A stretch of 64,000 bases of DNA from Nephrocerus scutellatus (lineage: Eukaryota > Arthropoda > Insecta > Diptera > Pipunculidae). Location of the stretch: NCBI GenBank assembly GCA_947095585.1, contig OX352763.1, positions 114,307,908-114,371,907 of the forward strand. Reading direction: 5' to 3'. Under the pieces are notes generated by a model. That model had not been told where the DNA came from. It worked only from the letters and a program-made list of their open reading frames with translations, and searched no databases. The position numbers and the translations under genes are program-made. Below are positions 1-11,100 of this stretch, piece by piece (position 1 is the stretch's first letter; the number at the start of each line of letters is the position of its first letter).

Positions 1-784
1 AATTGATAAACACATGCAGGAGTTATATTACCCAACAGTAGGTGGGCCAAATGTGGGAAGATTTAAATTACCTAACTCTACTATCAGCATCGATGAATAT
101 GATCACAGCTATAAATTTGGATGTTCATATTTAGCTGCATTCACCTCTTCTCCGTCAACATCAAAATCAACACAATTGAATTTTGGCAAAGAATTCGAAG
201 TAATTGATTTGAATTTCGGAGAGAAATCCTATTTAACGACAGTACTGCCGAATTGCTATAAAGCTGTGAAGTTTATCGACAAAGCGCTACAGGTTGGCGG
301 TACAACATTGGTTGTCGATTGCAATGGCGGCGAACAGAAATGTCTGACGATTATTGTCGCCTATCTAATGTATAAAAATAATTTAAGCTTTTGGTGAGAT
401 ATTGTTATTGGTATCCTAGTTTCTTTTTAATTAATTTTATTTTATTTTTCCAGTGATGCTTTTTCCCGTCTCAAGGGTTTCTACAAAAAGGCTGATCTCG
501 ATCGATTTTACATAAACCAATTGTATGAATATGAGCCGATTCTACAGGTTCAGCGGGCACAATCGCGTGGACATAGTTGCTCGCGCGAGTTGCACGCAGC
601 AATTTTAAAACGCAAGAAATTGCACGATGATCTTCGTAGCAACAACAGTAGTGGTGGTAATAATATCAATACTAGTAATAATGGACTCTTGTACTCATTA
701 AATCGGCTGACAAATTTCCATCATACATCATATCAGACCAAACGCAGCAGCTTCAGCTTGTACGATGACTATGCAATGGAATAG
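1..784 (+). CDS. STYX-like pseudophosphatase, 3' part
   Basis: This is the C-terminal part of a dual-specificity-phosphatase-fold protein resembling STYX, a catalytically dead phosphatase that binds phosphoproteins. The first exon runs in from outside the window and is open from base 2 to 393. The donor is GT at 394 and the acceptor AG at 452-453; the second exon runs 454-784 and ends in TAG. Joining them makes a Cys codon across the junction, followed by DAFSRLKGFYKKADL. The STYX-like landmarks are MQEL near the start, then FIDKALQVGG, AYLM, and a final YEYEPILQ helix. The phosphatase loop HCxxGxxR is replaced by VVDCNGGEQKC, so neither the catalytic Cys-Arg arrangement nor the upstream His is present. 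A low-complexity Ser/Asn tail ends in SLYDDYAME. Family assignment is by remembered similarity; the exact orthologue is not certain. Confidence 0.72.
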
Positions 785-1989
785 GTGTGCTGTTAAAACA
801 AAATACTTAAATAACTATTACTACAACTGACGCTAAAAACCAAGAACTGCAAATCAATCTGAGACTACACAGAGTTTTAACTAAATACCTATATAACAAA
901 CACATTTATAAATAGAGTAGACAAATAATTGCATGGGTTTTGGGACCATGAACAAGCTTGTGATGATTTTTTTTTGAAAAGCAGTTATTTTTTAAAATTC
1001 ACCAAACACCACTCCTTATGATGTTGATGAGTTCATTTATTCTTCCTTAAAAACATTGTGAATGTTTCCTTATTGTTCATACCCTTTTGCTGTTGTTTTT
1101 TTTTATTTTTAATTAAATTTTCACTTTAAGAACGATTTTCCTTTCAGCACAGATTATGTCGTGTACATGAAATACTATAAACTACTTATTTGTCTTACCT
1201 ATCGAGCGAACAAATTAACTTTACAATTGAATACCTTTTTGTATTTCGATTCATAAATTATTCCAATATTAACTCAATTCTGAAAAGGTCTCATCATTTT
1301 GATTGTATAACTTATGCGAATCTTCATAAATAGCTACATTAGATTATTTTTTTGTTTAAGTTTTACATTACTTATAATTTAATTATTAAATGAATTTTTT
1401 TACTACTCACTTGATTTGTAAAGCTGTCATACTTCGAGACGATATAGTACAATTATATGTGAAAGATTTGTTGTTGAATTCGTGAAGATTTACCTAATAA
1501 AATAAATGACTTTTTTTTGTAAACTTTAATTATTCTATGCTCTGTATGCTCAATACACGTTTTACATGCCAGCCAGCCAAAATAGCCAAATATCCAAATA
1601 TATAATGACAAACTGGCCGTGGCAATTATTGACTATTTTTTATGAATATACAACAAAATGAAGAACAAGATAAATGAAAGAACCAATCTATGTATTTAAC
1701 ATCCTAGTAGTTATTACTGTTTTTCGAATAACTATACATATAATATACATATAATAAAAAAAATGATGCAGAAAGTATAAATGTAAAAAAGGAAGCCTTA
1801 ATTACAAGAAATTATCATTCTTTTTTCGCACAGGTGCACTGTAACTGAATTGTCTCCTATTTGTTGAAGTGCACGGTTGTGTTACGCTTGATCAAGAATC
1901 GAGATAAGTACATAATGTGTTTGTTGGGATTTGTGATTTCGGAATACATAGATTACAGCATATAATTCGTGCACGCTTAAAAGGGTTCG
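785..1989. other. 3' UTR and intergenic DNA
   Basis: AT-rich noncoding sequence following the STYX-like stop codon. Overlapping AATAAA hexamers at 1496-1506 on the plus strand are the likeliest polyadenylation signals, giving a 3' UTR of roughly 0.7 kb. I see no gene or recognisable repeat between about 1510 and 1989. Confidence 0.5.
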
Positions 1990-2120
1990 CACCCTTATAA
2001 TGCTCGGCTATATGCTTGGCATAGCTTGGGCGTTAAGGAAAAGGAGGAGAAAAGAGGAGATGTCTCTGAGCTTGTGTTTTGAATACCTGTGGATCATAGT
2101 GATGTGGGAAGATCTTATAA
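1990..2120 (-). mobile_element. 5'-truncated jockey-like LINE, 3' end
   Basis: The reverse complement reads as the last residues of a jockey-type reverse transcriptase (PHHYDPQVFKTQAQRHLLFS) and its 3' tail. It matches the plus-strand copy ending at 26935, including the shared tail bases TAACGCCCA and CATTATAA. Only the 3' end is present, as expected for a truncated LINE insertion. Confidence 0.6.
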
Positions 2121-2159
2121 AGAAGATAGAAGGAACTTTTCGTTCCAAGAAAGTGGCAC

Positions 2160-3345
2160 GGTGTGTCTTCTTTGACATTACATAACTTTCGATAACACTG
2201 GCTACGACTCTTTTGCAAAAGCGAGCAATCGAAGACTCAACCAATCATTGGATAAGGGCCATGCTTGAAAGTCGAGATGTTATTTCCTCCTCGGGAGAAT
2301 GGTTGCTAGTCATTGACAATCTTCTAGTCGATTTCAAAGATCAGACTAAACGCTATTAGTTATGCAGATGGTTTGGCGAATTTTATTAGAGGTAAGCACT
2401 GCACGACTATCACTAGTGTCATGCAAGGTGCTTTACTACACGTTTTAGAAAGGTGCATCAAAGAGGTAATATCCATCAATCTATGCAAAACCGTTTTAGT
2501 GCCTTTTTACGAAAACAAGACTGCATGGTCTGTTTTGGAAAACGGCTGCTAGATGCGTTATTAAGTTGCAACTAGAATACGGGTACAAACCGGATGACTA
2601 TGTGGATCACCTGAAAATTCTTGACTCAATTCGTGAAAGAGACATGTTCTGCACTATCCCCGACATTCTGGGAAGCGATCACGGTTTCGGAAGGAAATTT
2701 GAGGTAGAAATATTGTACCGGGCAAACTGGTGCAATGATCTTCCGGCACTGGACGCCTGGTCTGATTCACAGATGGATCTAAGATGAAAACTCCAGTTGG
2801 AGCTGGTGTCTCTGGGCCCAACTCCAAAGTCTCGATACCAATGGGAAAAAGTCCCCCGATTTTCCAGGCGGAACTCCTTAATAAAGGAATTAAAGGCGCT
2901 AGAATATATATCTTTTCAAATACCCAAACAGCGTTCTCGTCCAATTTAATGGACTAAATATCAGTTTAAAGCTACTGTTACGATGGACTGCAATCTCTTG
3001 CCAGACACAACAAATCCATAGCTTTAATAGGGATAGCATAAGGAAGCTGGTGAGTTTTCTATCGGGTCATTGTAGCTTGCGATATCACATTAACAAAAAG
3101 TCATCCGAGCACATGCTCTGTGTATGCCCAGCATTACTTTGGTTAAGGAGACGGATGCATCTTTCACAGGGAAATATGCTCGACTGCGGGGTGGAGAAAT
3201 TCTGCCACTAAGGATGTACTATCGTGCATCTATCTATCGTACTATCGGTTGATGATACGTATCTTAGAATTAACAAACTCTAAGATACAATATCTTTTAG
3301 GTCGCAGTGCCTGCCATATGGGCTAGGGTAGAAAGCAAAAAAAAA
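2160..3345 (+). mobile_element. R1/LOA-like LINE remnant (RT to RNase H)
   Basis: Decayed non-LTR retrotransposon with RNase H. It starts with a reverse-transcriptase stretch (FDNTGYDSF, also found at 45505), continues through the linker ERDMFCTIPDI at about 2638 and an RNase H start of the type DSQMD..KTPVGAGVSGP near 2765, and ends in an A-rich tail near 3345. It has many frameshifts and stops and cannot be functional. Related copies are at 9655 and 46600. Confidence 0.7.
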
Positions 3346-3767
3346 AAACAGATCTTTACGTAAAATTCGTCACAATATGGACTGAGAGATTCCCAATTCG
3401 TGTGAATGGCGTGGAATCAACTGATTTGGCTCTTTTTCAATTAAAGCCGTTACGTTATCTCACTGGCACAGGAACATTCAATAGTTAATATGTTGACTCG
3501 AATTTATCCACTTTAACACTCACAGCCTGTCTGGTGAAACGATTATTACGACCGAAAATTGGAGTAAGTGCTCTTAAAATTGCGACCACCGACTCAGAAT
3601 TTCGGTAGTAATTTTTAATAATTTTCAAACGTTAATCGTTTATGAACTTCACCATGGTAAACCTTGACTGACGTTTTGACATTGACAGAGTATAAAAAAA
3701 GTTAAAGAGTGCGTTTGTATTCAAATACAAAATTGTTATGTCCCTATTGAAAAACCATTTAGAAGTT
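3346..3767. other. no recognisable feature
   Basis: AT-rich DNA between two LINE remnants. I see no gene or repeat copy in it. Confidence 0.4.
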
Positions 3768-4735
3768 TGAATCTAGGTTAGGTTAAGCTAATGCTCACTA
3801 TTCGCGGTCCTTTGTGTTACCACAGCATCTTATACCTTTCCCCTTTTCAGAAGATCCATTCAGATCTCTTAATGAATCGAAGTATATCTCGCACTTTGCC
3901 GTTTTCGAGATCTGTTTGTGCCTTCTGTGCATTAGTGCCGGACATGAGCAAAAAAGATGTTCTATGGTCTCTTCCTCCTCCTTGTCCATGCAACTTCTAC
4001 AGAAGTCATTATATTCGACACCCATCCTTCTCGCGTGTTTCCCTAGAAGGCAGTGTCCTGTCATTATCCCTACAACCGTTCTTTGTTCACGTCTTTGTAG
4101 GGAAATAAGCGCAGTTGAGCGCTTCAAGTCCAGCTTCGGCCAGACCTGTCTTGAAATATTGCAAGTGTCGGTGTTTTCCCACCTTACATTTGTTATTGTT
4201 TATGCCTCTTTCCGAAACTAAAATTTCAGTGTCGCGATAGGACTTCCTACCTCCGCCCTTTCCGGTAGCAGCTGGAGAGTCGTACGACGTCTAGCTAACT
4301 CGTTCGCCCTGCAGTTCCCCTCAACATCCGTTTGGCCCGAGACCCATATGATCCTTATATTGAACTCATCTTGTTAAGAGAGGAGTAACAGCTAAACGCC
4401 ACCTGCGTTTTCAGTGAGACCGCCTCCAACGATTTTATTGCCGCCTGACTATCCACATAAATGATAATCTTCTTTGAGGATAATACATTATATGCTTCAG
4501 CCAACTCATTACCTCTTCAATCGTTATCACCTTACCCTGGTATACGCTGCAGCGATCAGGTAGACGGACAGAGATGCTTACTTTCAGCTTGTCACAGAAG
4601 TCTCCTGCTCCTACTTTACCTTCTAACTTAGAGCCATCCGTGAAAAACTGTATTGTTTCGTTATCGGCTACGGATCCACTCTTCCAGTCTTCTCGGGAGA
4701 TTCCATCGTAGATACACATGTGTATAAAATTTAAA
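3768..4735 (-). mobile_element. LINE fragment: RNase H, Cys motif, CCTAA tail
   Basis: Minus-strand 3' part of a LINE. RNase H begins with IQFFTDGSKLEGKVGAG (about 4650-4600). A C-terminal cysteine/histidine segment (GHCLLGKHARR, then FCRSCMDKEEEETIEHLFC) follows. The element ends at 3773-3787 in a repeat that reads CTTAACCTAACCTAG on the minus strand. The same protein segments and (CCTAA)n tail occur on the plus strand at 32180-33600, so the tail belongs to this LINE family. Confidence 0.75.
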
Positions 4736-4925
4736 GAAAATCGGGTTAGTTTTTAAATATTTTATAAGGACACCCATCGGCCCTGAGGAGCCTCAAATTT
4801 TAATAGAAATACACATGTGTGGAATGTGTTTCAATAAAATCGGTCTTTGGGAAGTGGGTTAAACATTGTTTCGCAAGATTCCACGACAAACAAACAAACA
4901 CAAAAGGGGACGTGAAGTTAATATA
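4735..4925 (-). repeat. dispersed repeat with ACACATGTGT core
   Basis: Unclassified dispersed repeat. It contains ACACATGTGT, then a segment reading AATAAAATCGG, then GTGGGTTAAA, then CGCAAGATTCCACGAC and an AAAC-rich run. Related copies are at 6500-6660 (same orientation) and 19296-19740 and 22010-22110 (opposite orientation). No coding capacity is visible. Confidence 0.55.
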
Positions 4926-5184
4926 GAGAATTTAAAAATGGGGTGCTCTTAATTGTACCCCAATCAGGCTTCTTTTTTAGTTTCTCAGTAAAAGTAAATT
5001 ATTCCTATGAAAAAAAAAACCCGATTTAACCCCAAAATTAAAAATCATCTTTATTTCAGTTACTCTCGCTCTGTGTGGATGGGTTGTACTATAAAATGAT
5101 AGAAAATGAACAAAAAAAAATGCAAAATGGGAAATCAAGAGGAGCTCATCATTGCTGCAAATTGTCTCTCTCTCTTAAGAGTAT
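4926..5184 (-). other. Npc2 3' UTR and flank
   Basis: On the minus strand this follows the Npc2 stop codon. A second AATAAA lies at 5050-5055, about 130 bases past the stop, and is a plausible polyadenylation signal. Confidence 0.45.
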
Positions 5185-5189
5185 TTATT
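5184..5189 (-). promoter_or_regulatory. AATAAA overlapping the Npc2 stop codon
   Basis: The minus-strand hexamer AATAAA at 5189-5184 contains the TAA stop (5187-5185). If it were used, the message would have almost no 3' UTR. The hexamer at 5055-5050 is the safer candidate. Confidence 0.4.
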
Positions 5190-8100
5190 GAATTTTGGCT
5201 GGAATCAGTACGCAAATAATATCATCACCATTTTGATCTTGAAGTTGCCATTTAACCTCAACGTTAATCTGAAAATTCAAATTCAAAAATATTGATTGTT
5301 TTTATTGTTCAACAACAAACATCCTCACCTTTGGATAAGCCTTCAAAACTGGAAGCGAAGCTGTGTACTCATAAGTGGCATCCTTTGACAAGGGGCATGT
5401 TAGCCCAGTGTCAACACATGCGTCGGGATTTTGCAAATGGAAAGGCATCTCAACACCCATGATTTTGCCATGGACGATGGTATTTATGGAGGTCACATCT
5501 TCAGCTAACATTTGAGGAAAACCAAAAGTTATTTATAATTAATTGAAAACCTTTGCAATACTAACCGAGAGTCATATCGATTGTTATTGAAACTGTTGTA
5601 TTCCTCTTTAGGATGCATTCCTGTTTTTTTGTATCGCATTCGGAGACGGCTACTCTAGTGAATTTGCCAGTTTTAGATCCTAGAATGATGAATGAATATT
5701 GTATTGGATATAAATTGTAAACATTTTTCAGTCGTTGCGAGCTTAACGATCGGTTTTTGAAAAGTGGCGAATTGTGCGTCGTGATTAGAAGGTTACCTAC
5801 CACGCTGAGTACATTTTTGTCTATTGGGAAAACTGTCTCTGTGTCCAAACGCTTACCGATCATATCAGTTTCCATGACAGGCGTTGAGTCATCAGAAATA
5901 TATCACTATACGCTGGACTTTGTACATCATCACGGGACATGGATTTATAGAAATCATTTAGTTGTGGTCACTTAGAATTTCGCCAACGACCTAACAGGCT
6001 GAGTACATCGATCTCGTCCGATCACCGATTGGGTCGCTTAGTACTTAAATGAGGGACCAGCTTTGCAACTTTTGTTACACCCCATGACTCAATATGTCGA
6101 CTTACTCTACCGCGAGAATTGTCTATTAGAATTTCGCCAACGACTTACTACAACTGAGAACATCGGTTCTTCTCCGATCAACGGCATTAAACAGCCCTTG
6201 ACTTGTTTAGTACATAGTTAGTACTTATGAAGGACCCCGATTCAATTTTCTTCACGTTACGCTCCTATGTCGGCTTACTCCACCACGAGCAAAAAAAGTT
6301 GCACTTAAAAGAAAACCTTTCTCGACATTTTAGAACATTCCGAAAGATGTTTAGAAAACTTTTCCGAATACTCTCATAGATCCATAACAAAAAAAAAGTC
6401 TACAAAAATTAAAATGTTTCATGTGACTTCTATAATCAGAGCCAAGTGCCAAGTTTGATTAATTAAAAATAATTTAATTTAAAAAAAATTATGTTCGCGT
6501 CTCTCGATCCTGAGGCCCCATAACTTCCAAATTTTTATAGAAAGTGTTGTCATCGGAAATACACATGTGTACAAAACTTGAATAAAATCGGGTTTTAAGA
6601 AGTTGGTTAAAAATTAGTCTCAAGATTTGGCGACAAGCCAAACAAACAACGACACGAAGGTTACATATGCCGCTTTCGATTTACTCAAACCATAGCCAAA
6701 TCCACGGGTAAGCTGTAAAAAAAAAACAGAGTTTTTATGGTTTCCGTGGTGAATGCGTTGCAAAAAGAACGTCTAACTAAAACCAACCAAAATGTCAAAA
6801 ACAATCTAAGAAATTAGTCTGCTTACTCTCTCGCTTCTTCTTCGCCATCTTGCTGAGTAAACGAAACCTTACCCGTCGATTGCCGGCAAAGTTACATTTT
6901 CGGTTACAAAACTTTGGAAATAAAACGTAAAATCAAACAGTTTGTAAATGGAAAGTCAAACCAAAACCACGAGGAGAAAATCTTAACTCTACCCTGCAAA
7001 TCGAAGGAGCTAATAGAGAATTTAAAAAACAAGTGCAAAGAACGGCTTTGTATTTTCGTTAACATGTTAACACGTGTTAATTTCGTTTGTTTGTGCATGA
7101 CTGTGACGTCATCTAGCGAATTAGAAAAAAGTCTTAATTAACGTTCAGATTTAAACAAAAATCAATAGAACATAGAAGTGCAGGGTTAAATTGTTATCGC
7201 CATGGAAAACGGCGGTCATGAGAAACCTAATAAGCGTTCAACAATAACAGGCACTTGAAAGACTTTTTTGTTTATACAAATAAAATCAAACAAGATTATC
7301 GATACATAATACATTTGTACATATATGTACGTAATGCAATGCATTTGAAAATGAATAAAAAAAATAGGAAGATATGTTTATTGTACAGTACAGTACCGAA
7401 TTAAACCTATTAACTTTTTCAATTAGCGCATTTCGAACTCGAAACTAAAACCAAGGTTAAGCTGTCAAAGTCTCAGAGTTTACGTGGTGAACTGTTAACA
7501 AATTGAAAAAAAAAAACTTTTTTTTTGCAACCGTCGTTATGTTATATGTATTGGTACCGCAGAGCTAAAGAGCGCTGTGAAAACGTTAAGGCCCAAATTT
7601 ATAATCAACCGTACTAATGCTCATGGACATGCAATATTAAATCATTCTAGTAAGATGGAACGGGTAACAAAGCTTGTAGTGATAATTATGAGTCCCATTA
7701 AGGTTGAACCAAGGTTAGCGCACATGGAAACAGGGTTGAGTTGAGTTTTCGTTAAACTCAGTTTGAACTCAACGAAAAGAATGGCGATTTTTATTATTTT
7801 GTAATATCGTTTTTTCTTCTTTTTAATCTGGCGCAGATTGTTTTTAAATGCTTTTTTTTTTATTCTGTCAAGTTGTTCGTTTGCCCTATAAAAAACCAAT
7901 CTACCGTAGAGCGAAAACAGATGTCGAATTACCACATACTTGAATAATGTTGATTTGGCATGATCGCTTGCGTCAACGAGTAACGTGTAGTGATCATCCC
8001 AATGTAAATACTCGATCAATCTCTAAATTGGTTAGTACGTCCGAAGATAGGCTCGATTTGAGGCACGGATGGGTTCGAGAATGGGCGGGATGCATCTGGA

Positions 8101-11100
8101 TATTTCTTTTGAACACAGCTTGTGGAAAAAGTGACAAAACAGTGACAGGCAGGAAACATTCCTACGATGTTCAAGTGATTCGATTGTTTTTGGCGATATT
8201 TACGTCACCAATAAGTTTTAACGTGCGGTTCTGAATTCTGTCTAGTGGGTGCAATGTGAACTGTGAAGCACCTGCCCAGACAATACAGTTGTATTCAAGT
8301 TAAGGTCGAATATAATAATAATAATATTCGGAGCGACAGACCATTGCGGTCCGAGGCCTACAGGGACCTACAATTTAAGGCCGGTTCCGAACGGCGAATT
8401 GAGAAGCTTTCCGTGACAAGTTATTACTCTCCATTTCTCTCTCTCTCTCTCACCCATTCGTGAGAGGTGGGACACACGGACACGAACCTCCTGCCCAGCC
8501 ACGCGCATTTCCACTGACCCACGGCGCCCATAGAGCGAATATACGCCTTGTAAATAGTAGCCAGATCTGAAGGAGTGAAGTACATCTTGCACCGTTTTAG
8601 GAAACCTAGACATCTCGCTGCATTTTTGGCGATGGAAAATATGTGGCATTTGTGCGCCCATTTTGACGCAAATTTACATACAAAACGTGCGAGTGCACAT
8701 CTTAGCGCCAAAAATTAGTGAAATTGATTAAGAAAGTGTAGGAAAAAACGAACGCCACATAAGTTCGCATTAATCAAACGACGTAGCGCACGGATACTAG
8801 CAATGTCCATATACTAGTGCCTGTACCCTACTTAACTTTTCTGAAATTTTGTTCAAACGGGCACGTGGGAGGGAGCACGAGGATTGTTCTTCCATAGCTA
8901 GTTGTAGAATAAAATGTATACATTCTAAGCATAACAGGCTGAAGACAGACTTGTTTTTGCTGGAGAGAAATAATTAAACAAATTTCGCTTCTTATTCTGA
9001 TTCATCAAAAATTAGCGTGATAACATAATATATGTCTAGGTCTACCATTTTAAGTTATCTTAACAATATAATCCCACACGACTTATGGTGAGCTCAAATT
9101 CCAAGTATAAATCAATAAAAAGTAATGTAATAGTGTTATTCTTATTATAGTAATCAATATGTTTGTGATTATTGTTGCAATCTTGCAACTTCTCAAATTC
9201 TTTATCCTATTTTTTTGCTTCAGTAAAATCGAGATGAGTAATCGTTTTTGTTTTTTCAAAATGGCATAAAAACGACATACAAGGCTTGCAATAACGAATT
9301 TTGTCTCGTCGTCAAAAAAAATGCATGGAGAAGGAAGGAATTTTAACGAAACATTGCAAGTTGTTATACTTTCAAAATAATCATGAAATTATTTACTGAT
9401 GGTTAGTCATTTATTTATCTATATATATATATATATATATATATAATAAATAATGTAATCTGCAAGTTTCACCAGACCATAAACCAAAGAGTTTCAGTAT
9501 TCATATGTACACTGCGTCTCAGTTGCTTAAATCCACTCTTTCTCCAATAAATTTAGTCAGAATTCACCCTAATTTTCAATGATAATTTAAACTAATTATT
9601 AGGTTTTATTGAGGTGTTTCCTAATTACCCAATAACATATGCGCTCTTAAGATGCATTAGATGTATTAGAATACAAGTACAAACCAGGTGACCATATGGG
9701 ACACCTTAACATTTTTGACTCAATTCCTGAAAGAAACATGTTTTGCACTATCCCCGACATCATGGTCAGGGAGTACTCTTTTTTCAGGTTATATGAGGTA
9801 GATATATTGGAATATGCCAACTGATCTATGCTAGTGGTCTGGTCTGGTTCACAGATGAATCGAAGCTGGTATCTAGAGTTGTAACATTAAAGTCTGGATA
9901 CCAATGAAAACGAGCCACACAGTTTTCCAGGCTGAACTCCATGCCATTGAGATCTGCGCTAGGATAAACCTCAGTAAATGTATTGATTGCGCTAGTATAT
10001 ATATATATCTTTTCAGATAGCCAGGAAGCACTTAAAGAGCTGTCGTCCAACTATATAGGTCTGTTTTTTATTCTACCCGAGCGAGCAGTGTACGTCAAAA
10101 ATTTACTCGTTTTTTTTTATTCAACCGGGGTAATTTTACTCTGTACTCTGTGTTTTTTATTGTGAACCATGCACGACACGGTGTATACAGAGTTTTATAT
10201 TCTTTAAACTGAAATAAATATCAGCGTAAGGGAGAGTAAGAGCGAGTAAAGTTACCCAGTGTACAAACCGTATATTTTTACTCCGTGTACTCCGGGTAAC
10301 TATACTCGCTCGGGTTGAATAAAAGAAAAGACTCTATATCAGGTAAATGATGCTAAGATGCACTACAATCTCTTCATAGACAGGGTGAAACTTGGATGGG
10401 TTCCTGGTCATCAAGGAATTGCAGGCAACGAATATGCAGATGAACTAGCTAGGGCTGGCTCAAAATCGGAGCTCACTGTAGTGAATCCTTCACAGGTCAC
10501 TGTGGCTTGCGGTATTAATTTAGCAAAGATGAATCTAGGCTCAGACACGGAATAGAGGTTCTACTCGGAAGATGACGAATTAACTGAGCACATTCTCTTT
10601 GCATACCCAGTATTTCTTTGGTTAAGGAGGCGTATTTTTCGTAAAGATACTACTCCTAAGGATATACTATTCTTCATCAGGGAGGTGGTACGCACTTAGA
10701 TTAGTCATACACTGAAGATACAATAGATCTTTTTATGTCGCAATGTCAGCCAAATGGGCAAGCGTCATTATGGAAAAAAACAATTACCCAAATTTATGGA
10801 GAAATCTTACTAAGTTTATTGGAAAAAGGAGTGAATTTAAACGAATGCGACGCAGTGTATTGCACCAACTACCAGCGAGTTTGATTCCTTCGTCGAATAT
10901 CAGCGCGTCTATCTGCTTCAAACCCAACTTACTTATTTCAATTTAATAATAATACCATGTATTTTTACACCTTCTAACAATAAATAAAATACTTAACGCT
11001 TTTAATTGGATCAATTGAATCCAATTAAAGATGTTGCGAAATGCGAAGTGTATTCAAAAGTGGACAAGTGCAATGGAATCAATTGAAAAAAAAAACAGGA

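Noticed and set aside
5561..5875. Minus-strand start at 5875 as the Npc2 N-terminus
   Set aside because: The sequence before residue G30 has no signal peptide or NPC2 similarity, and an AG acceptor at 5680-5681 precedes the conserved part. Exon 1 at 11490-11403 fits phase and sequence.
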